Shown here piece after piece: positions 57,585 through 64,000 of a stretch of 64,000 bases of DNA. Origin of the DNA: Membranipora membranacea. Its lineage: Eukaryota > Bryozoa > Gymnolaemata > Cheilostomatida > Membraniporidae. The notes below the pieces were generated by a model. That model saw only the letters and a program-made list of their open reading frames with translations, was not told where the DNA came from and made no database searches. The position numbers were made by a program, and so were the translations under genes. The DNA is taken from positions 25,915,681 to 25,979,680 of the forward strand of contig OU612071.1 of the NCBI GenBank assembly GCA_914767715.1, written 5' to 3'. The number at the start of each line of letters is the position of its first letter. The first letter of the stretch is position 1.

Positions 57585-57591
57585 TTTAAAG
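57585..57591 (+). promoter_or_regulatory. Probable TATA-like element of gene I
   Basis: TTTAAAG sits where the other genes have TATAAAG, with TTGCATGGCAACGG upstream. Confidence 0.4.
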
Positions 57592-57649
57592 TGTACCTGC
57601 CCCTCATTCCTTTGGTCATTTGTACTTGGTTGTGTTCCTCAGTAACACA

Positions 57650-60600
57650 ATGGAGAGTTTCATATCAGCTGTGTTTTTCTGTCTGACTTCCTGCCTGATT
57701 GTCAGTGTATCGTCATATAGACCAGGTAGGCCTAATGATATCAATTCTTAGTCTGCACTTAAGTATAGAGATGTCAAGACAAATCAGTAAATATGCAGTC
57801 CTGAAAATCAACTAAATTTCTACAATAGTGAAAATATTTATGTTATTCGAACCAATATCTACCATCTACTGCCAGAGACACAGGCATATTATGATCATTA
57901 TTCAAACAAGCAGGATATTCCACAAACTAATGTACGATACCGACACAACACTTTGATTCTTACAGTTTGTGATCCAGATTGTGGAAACTTAATATTTGAT
58001 TGCGGCTTGAGGTCTCCCTTCTCCTTCTCATGTCCGAACGGCTTTGAGAGAGATAACTGTGGATGTCAGACAAGCTGTAACTGCGGTAAGTTCTTAACTT
58101 GTGACATACAATGTATTCTCTCTCGGCCAATGAATTAGATAATAATATCTGTTTTATCCAATTTAGCCATATTTCAATTCTCTTAAATAGGACAGTTGAG
58201 AAATCAAATAAAATGTTTCGGACACAGAATGGCTATGATTATATCATTTGCCGCTTTGTGCGTCTCGGGTGTAGCCTATCACCAATGGTCTGATGTAGCA
58301 CTGCAAAAAATCTTTGAATTGAACTTCATGCTGATTCAATATTTTCACAGTTTATTGTCCATCAATTTCTGGTTCCTGTATGTTTAAATACAACTTCAGT
58401 AACATGGCTTTTATGTTCAACTTTCTATAACCTGAAACCTGTCTGTTACTGAAACCTGTCTTTGATTTTGTTCGTCTTATCCCAGTGCCCTAATTGTTAA
58501 CAACCTTAAGATAAAATTTGGGCTGCTGTGATAAAGCCATGCTTATGATGATTGATATATGTTATCATTAATTTGTGTTACAGCTGGTTGTGAACCTTTT
58601 GATAAGACCATCCCGTGTCCTGCTGGGAAGAAACTAGATGAGAGAGGATGTCCAACCGATGTCTGTAGTAAGTGAAGCGACCATCAGCTTTCTCCAATTT
58701 GTAAATTATTTTCAGCTTGAATGTGATGCTTTCTCGATGGCTTAGAATGCTCTGCACTTTCTGACTCTACTTCAGCTAAGTAAGACACAAATACATAGTA
58801 CATAGTACATATTGCATATATAGTTATTTGTTGATTTTTGTTTTTGAGGCCTTGTTCCTTGTAAAAACTACATTGAGAAAATTATAGCCTTAAAGCAACT
58901 GCTTTGAAACCTTCTTGAGAGACTTCTGAATTGCGAAGATTGGCTACAGATAACTATATGCTATGTTGCAGTAATGATGTAAATTAATAATAAGGAAATA
59001 GGAAGTCATAAATCAATCTTAGCTAGTTATTTGGCATATTTGTGCGCACAGTAAATATGTCTGTTGCCTGGTACCTTGTGTTGCTTACAAGGAAATACTT
59101 AAATACCATAATATTTATTGGCTGGTAATTGATCACTGCTGGTACCATATTACACTGAGATAATTATCGGTATGATCAAATTTGGCAACAGCTGCATCGC
59201 CGTCTTGACATGTTAATCTTAAAACGTGGCCGCTGGATAGAAACTATCAATGAACAAATATTTTAGGATTTGATATGAATGCCAAAAAAAGTAAAAGGTT
59301 TTGATTTAAGACGCAGATGAAAATATTGAACGTAACTTGTTTCATTGGAGCTCGTTAACTATAAATTTTCTATGGAAGAGAGGACTCTCTCTGCCCGGCA
59401 CTTTGACCGTAATTCACAAAGTGTGATTCATAGTCCTAATGCGTAAATCAAGATCTAGAATTTCAGGAGCTAATCTTTATTTTGTAGAGTGTCCAACATG
59501 TGCTCCTAATGACTGTGGTCTTGTACAACCTGAGTTCTCTATTACCTGCCCTGATGGTAATGTTCTGGATGAGTGTGGTTGTGTACAGAGTTGTCAGTGC
59601 GGTAAGCGTGAACTTTAACCTCATTAGAGTTTACCAAGAGGTTTCACAATCTTAGTATCTTGATAGAGCCAAATTGTGAATTTATTGCAAAACATGTGCT
59701 TCATAACAAAAAAAAGTACTGAAATTTATCGAAGCAGATCAGCATTTACGATAAAATCATCAGGTTATATGTGTAAATATAAATGATGAATTATTATCTG
59801 ATTACAGCTGGATGCCCAAGTTTTAGCCCTAGCATATCCTGTCCTTTCGGAAGAAAAACTGGAGCAAGAGGATGTCCTACTAACATGTGCAGTGAGTACA
59901 AATATAGTCGAGGCTATTAATCAAATTTTGTCGGACTTGACTCATTTGTATTGAAGAAAATAAAAATATATCTGTTGTTGCGATGGAGATTGAGACTGGA
60001 GTATAGTTTAGCTTGTTTGGAGAAAATGCTTTCTGAAGTCGGACTCGATACAATACAAAGCAAATTGATAAATGATAACAAACAATTTGAGAAGTTTGCT
60101 ATTTAAAGCGTGTGTGAGATGGCAAACTTTTAATCCTGTGAGTACTCCACTAATCCAGGGTTTGAAGTAGTTCTGAATCTTGAGTTGAGTTTCCCTTAAA
60201 TTTAATAAGAACATCTTGAAAATTTCAACTTATTATCTTACAGATCCACCACCAGCTCCTGTATGTGAGTTTGCCTCAGACTGCGCTGCCGTGACATGCT
60301 TTGCTGACTTTGGTAATGCTGTCGATGAGGAAGGATGTCCTCTTAAAGGTTGTCCATGTCAGGGCGCTGCCAGTGAGTTATTGCAAGTAAATGTAATAGT
60401 TTGATAGCATGTATCAGTTCAGCTGCATTGTAAGCTCTATAAATGGACTTTGAGTTTAATCAGAAATTTAAAAATGTTCTCGTAATCACCTATAGCAGTC
60501 ATCTACGCTATAATGTTTTAAATCTCTGCAGGAGGAACTGTCTGGTTTTTTTTTAATTTTCCTGAAATAGCTTATATAGAGGCTAGCCAATATTGCCTCA

Positions 60601-61955
60601 TCTCCTTCAGGTTACATAGGCTTCAACCTACATAAGTCAAAATTATGTGCTAGCATAATTTCAATTTCCAAGCTAGCTGAATTTCCCTCCTATAGGGATG
60701 ACCACTCACCTCTACGTATCACAGTAATAGCTTTTGGTATGTATTACACAGATTGCCCAGCTTTGCCAGGCTGCACTCTAGACTGTTCAATGATAGAGAC
60801 CTCCTCACCTTTCCCTCGATCCACAGCCTACAGGACAGACGATAGAGGATGTGTTATATGTCAGTGTGGTACGTATCTCAGTCTGCACTATTACTAAATA
60901 ATATAATCATTCTTTTTAATGTCTCCACACGAACATCTTCTCATGCAGTGAGCAATGTTAGACCGAAGCCATGTTTCACTGGAAGAGAAGAAGAGATGCC
61001 TTAGCTTCTACAAATTTTATGCAAGATGACAGTTTTAATTCTGTTCTTACCTTAGTGGCCCTGTGATCCAACATTATTATCTTGTGGTAATACCGGATCT
61101 GATAATAAAGTAAACTAAGCTAAAACTAGACTAAAGGAAAAAATCCATCAAGTTGTCAGCTGAGTATAAACACTTTTCAGAATGATTCATAACAATGGGA
61201 GGGTTAGAATTTACAATTTTACGCTATTCTCAGCTCAGACCACACAGCATGACAGGTAGAGCCATGTGCTTTGGTTTTTTGCAGGGAAAAACAAATGTTA
61301 ACTTTTAACAATTAAATTTATATATTATAAATCTTTATGACTTTGTGTTCCCCTCAGCTCCAGCACCGAATCTCATGACATCATCAATTTTAATGTCACA
61401 TGACCCAATCTCCGTTATGACATATACCAAATCACATGACATCATCAATAATATTCTGTGAGTTTGGTCGTCTGAGCGATGAGAATGGCTGCGATATTTG
61501 TGCATGTGGTAAGTGTGGCCCAAAAAAGATTATGTCATGATTTATGTTTGTGTGAATGCTCTTGCATTAGTATTTTTATTTAGTATAATAAACCAGTATT
61601 TTTTGTTTGAACAGCACTGGTTAGTCCGGAGGTGATAGCAATGACCTTGAATTAAAATTTATATTCAGACACAGGAATTCTTGGCAAGAGTAATGAAAAT
61701 TCAGTTTTCTCTGTTTTATTTAATTTCACTTGTTTTGAATCTGTGTCTCTCACAGCTCCAGCACCTCCCACACCAGTAGAGAGACCAGGATCCTGTCCTC
61801 AGTATGGTGTATGGGGTAGAACTGTATGTGATAATGATCAGGACTGTCCTGGTAGTGAAAAGTGCTGTCAGAAGAGAAATATAAGACAGCCAAGAGGAGT
61901 TACACAAGTCTGCTCAAGAATCCGACCAACAATAGTTAGGCGTAAACCTGTGTAA
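57650..61955 (+). CDS. Gene I: divergent secreted antistasin-like/WAP protein
   Basis: Exons: 57650-57725, 57966-58085, 58584-58667, 59488-59601, 59808-59891, 60244-60372, 60752-60868 and 61756-61955 (TAA). The total is 924 nt, or 307 aa. Order: signal peptide (MESFISAVFFCLTSCLIV, then SVSSYRP), beta, alpha, beta, alpha, a distinct Pro-rich 43-codon Cys module (NPPPAPVC, ending GCPCQGAA), beta-like, WAP. All are phase 1 and open. One more exon-like segment (61358-61508) has good splice signals but 151 nt and a stop, and must be skipped. The WAP domain (CPQYGVWGRTVC, then KCC) is followed by a basic tail. The stop codon lies inside a perfect donor (GTAAGT at 61952), so the true C-terminus may be in a later exon. 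Gene D is its decayed duplicate. Confidence 0.78.
61358..61508 (+). pseudogene. Damaged exon of gene I
   Basis: It follows CCCTCAG and ends TGTG before GTAAGT. The 3' part encodes FCEFGRLSDENGCDICAC, a good antistasin-like end. The 5' part contains two copies of CATGACATCATCAAT, and the total of 151 nt shifts the frame, giving a TGA. Gene D lacks this region. Confidence 0.65.
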
Positions 61956-62411
61956 GTCCTGTACGTAGGAAGATCTACATTTAGTATTAGCTAGTTGTAG
62001 CCTCCAGAAAATGATGATATAGAAAGACTATTCTATTCAACTTGACTTTGAGAGTGGTGATTCTAAAGTTCGGTAGTCATCAGAAACCCTCTGAGTCCCT
62101 GGAAATCATCAGTGTTGTGACTATTTTCCTTTGTAACACAACACCATGAGGGCACTATACCACAAAGTCAAAAGTTTATATGGTCACAGGTTTGCGATGA
62201 TACAAGGACACATTATCACATCTAATCATTCCTATTATGAATGTTTTATCAATTTGAATGTTTGTAGAGGAGAGTATTAGAAGATGAGAAAATGGCATTG
62301 AACATAAATTGAGAACTAGAGGAAGAACCACAAAGCCGATGTATTCATAAGTTTTCTATCTGCCAGATATTTTCTTTGAGTTAGAGAACTTATTATTGAC
62401 AATTTATCATG

Positions 62412-62623
62412 TTCATGATATGTCTGAACACATTAATCATCACCACCAACGTGGTAATAAACTGGGTGACGGCCTGCAACAAATTTTTAATCTGAAATAA
62501 TCATTTAAATCTGTTTCATGAGCTCAGTGTATGCTAGCAATTATTTTCCAAAATTAGGCTGAGGATTTGAAAGAAAAATAGCATTCGCAAGTGAATAATG
62601 CTAGTCGAATTGAGCTGCAATTT
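62412..62623. repeat. Direct repeat, copy 1
   Basis: It shares with 63771-64000 the landmarks ATGATATGTCTGAA, ATTATTTTCCAAAATTAGGC, AATAATGCTAGTCG and AGCTGCAATTT. It has diverged by substitutions and small indels. The second copy runs to the window edge. Confidence 0.75.
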
Positions 62624-63770
62624 AAATTGGTAGGTTTAAGCAGTTGTAACATTTATGCAATAGCCTGTTCCACAATATTGCCCTTCACTGACTGTGTCGT
62701 AAAACGAAACTCTCTTTAAAATTTCTTGTAATACCAAAAGCACACACATCGTCATCACACAATGTTCACAATGTTCACTCATTAATGTATGCGCTAGAGT
62801 TTCCGAGAATGCAATTATAAACTAAAATATTTTTATTTTCAGCAAATAAAGATATAGTTGCAATTGACTGAGAACTGTCTTTTCTTCATTAGTGACAGCA
62901 GTGGAATTCCACATTTCCCTATTTTACTCAGCCACTTGAGGGCAGGGTGGCGTAATTAAAATGATTCTAGCTTCTCAAACTGAGATTTCCCAATTCCACA
63001 TACTACCCATAGTGCACCCATGGTGTTGAGCTCTCCCTATATCTCTCTAGCCTGCCCAGCCTCAAATTGTACAAGGGTGCGCTATATAGATAAGTTGAAT
63101 CATTGATCGTTGATCCAGTGTAAGCAACATTCTCATTAGCTCCAAAAGCTATCGATGTGTTTCGTATATTATACTATTTCTCAAAATTATTTGCAGATAA
63201 GATCCCAAAAGACTGAGTTCTCCCCAATTTAACTGACATCCCTCAGACCATTGGGATTCAAATCATGCATCACATGAATTGGTGGCTGCCAATTCCACCC
63301 AACTCTATAAGGTTTTTATCTGATTTCATAGGAATTTTTATTAACCTTTCGAAATTTATATTTTGACCTAATGTGGCTACCTTGTTCAAAGACTATATTC
63401 AACCTTTGCTTGAAATGATGTGTTTACTTGATTTAACCAAGTTTGACTCAGTTTCCATGTACATTTATAAAAATGTATAGCCTCTTTGAGATAATATTAT
63501 TATAATTATTTTGGTAAGAGCTAGTATCTTTGCGAAGTCCAGTTTGCCTTCAGACAATGTAAGGTAAGATAAGACAATTTCAAATTCACCTATAGGGTGA
63601 TGGTTTAGGTAAATCTGTTTAATGTGCATGTGCTGATATGGTCATGTCTTCTGGGTATGAATGACACAAAATTATATGGTTTACTAAAATGCTTTAAGAA
63701 ACAAAAAAATCTTCTTGAAAATCACAAGTGATTATCTACTTAATTTAGCATGCTTCATCAATAAAACTGT

Positions 63771-64000
63771 GAATGATATGTCTGAAAACATCCAATTCTC
63801 AGCATGATTTGTCATCGCCACCGACTTGGTAATAAGACATGTTATGGCATTGAAAAGTTTTTAACCCGAAAAAAATCAATCTCAAATCTTTTTCACAAGC
63901 TCGATGTGTGATTGCAATTATTTTCCAAAATTAGGCTGAGGATTCGAACGAAAAATGGCATTTGCAAGTAAATAATGCTAGTCGTATCAAGCTGCAATTT
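63771..64000. repeat. Direct repeat, copy 2, cut by the window end
   Basis: Partner of 62412-62623; the right limit is unknown. Confidence 0.7.

Larger units (their letters stand above)
61956..64000. other. 3' flank of gene I
   Basis: No further module exon is seen. TTTTATTTTCAG followed by CAAATAAAG at 62843 could be a tiny last exon with a polyadenylation signal. A direct repeat of about 215-230 bp lies at 62412-62623 and 63771-64000. Confidence 0.45.

Overview
The window is AT-rich animal genomic DNA. Small exons are bounded by GT-AG introns, core promoters carry TATA boxes, and tRNA-derived SINEs, a CR1/Jockey-type LINE, an LTR-type element and several MITEs or foldback elements are present. 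The gene content is a tandem family of secreted, cysteine-rich proteins made of antistasin-like modules ending in a WAP (four-disulfide-core) domain. This suits a marine invertebrate, probably a lophotrochozoan, but the species cannot be fixed from the sequence.

All genes lie on the + strand. I name them A to I: A (only its last exon, 408-567), B (2872-6580), C (9083-11249, no first exon), D (12645-14976), E (18309-22122), F (23905-29123), G (30876-42350), H (51776-55735) and I (57650-61955). B, E and F read through without a visible defect. I reads through if one damaged exon is skipped. A, C, D, G and H carry stops, frameshifts, lost splice sites or missing exons. Each intact gene has a signal-peptide exon, then one module per exon, then a terminal WAP exon. 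Every normal internal exon is a multiple of 3 and phase 1 on both sides, so exons can be skipped, duplicated or swapped without losing frame. Two modules alternate: 'alpha' (about 26-30 codons, 4 Cys, antistasin-like) and 'beta' (about 38-41 codons, 6 or 8 Cys).

Layout: 1-15 kb (end of A, then B, C, D) is a diverged duplicate of about 41.7-62 kb (end of G, then H, I), leaving out a 7.4-kb LTR-type insertion. Between them lie E, F and G. H is a B/C fusion. G is a mosaic of B-, C-, F- and A-type segments. D is a decayed copy of I. Because the locus is duplicated, several mobile elements have their empty target site in the same window: a hAT-like MITE at 844-1129, the LINE at 31831-36326 and the LTR-type element at 42904-50343. 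A 1.07-kb segment at 40587-41655 is a copy of the LINE's flanks before the LINE arrived; it sits between 49-bp direct repeats, as expected of a templated insertion at a staggered break.

The products are probably extracellular protease inhibitors (inference from family). Two features look unusual. Every WAP domain lacks the same two cysteines, which form one disulfide in canonical WAP domains. In E, F and G the TATA box sits in the centre of a perfect inverted repeat just downstream of an X-box-like motif.
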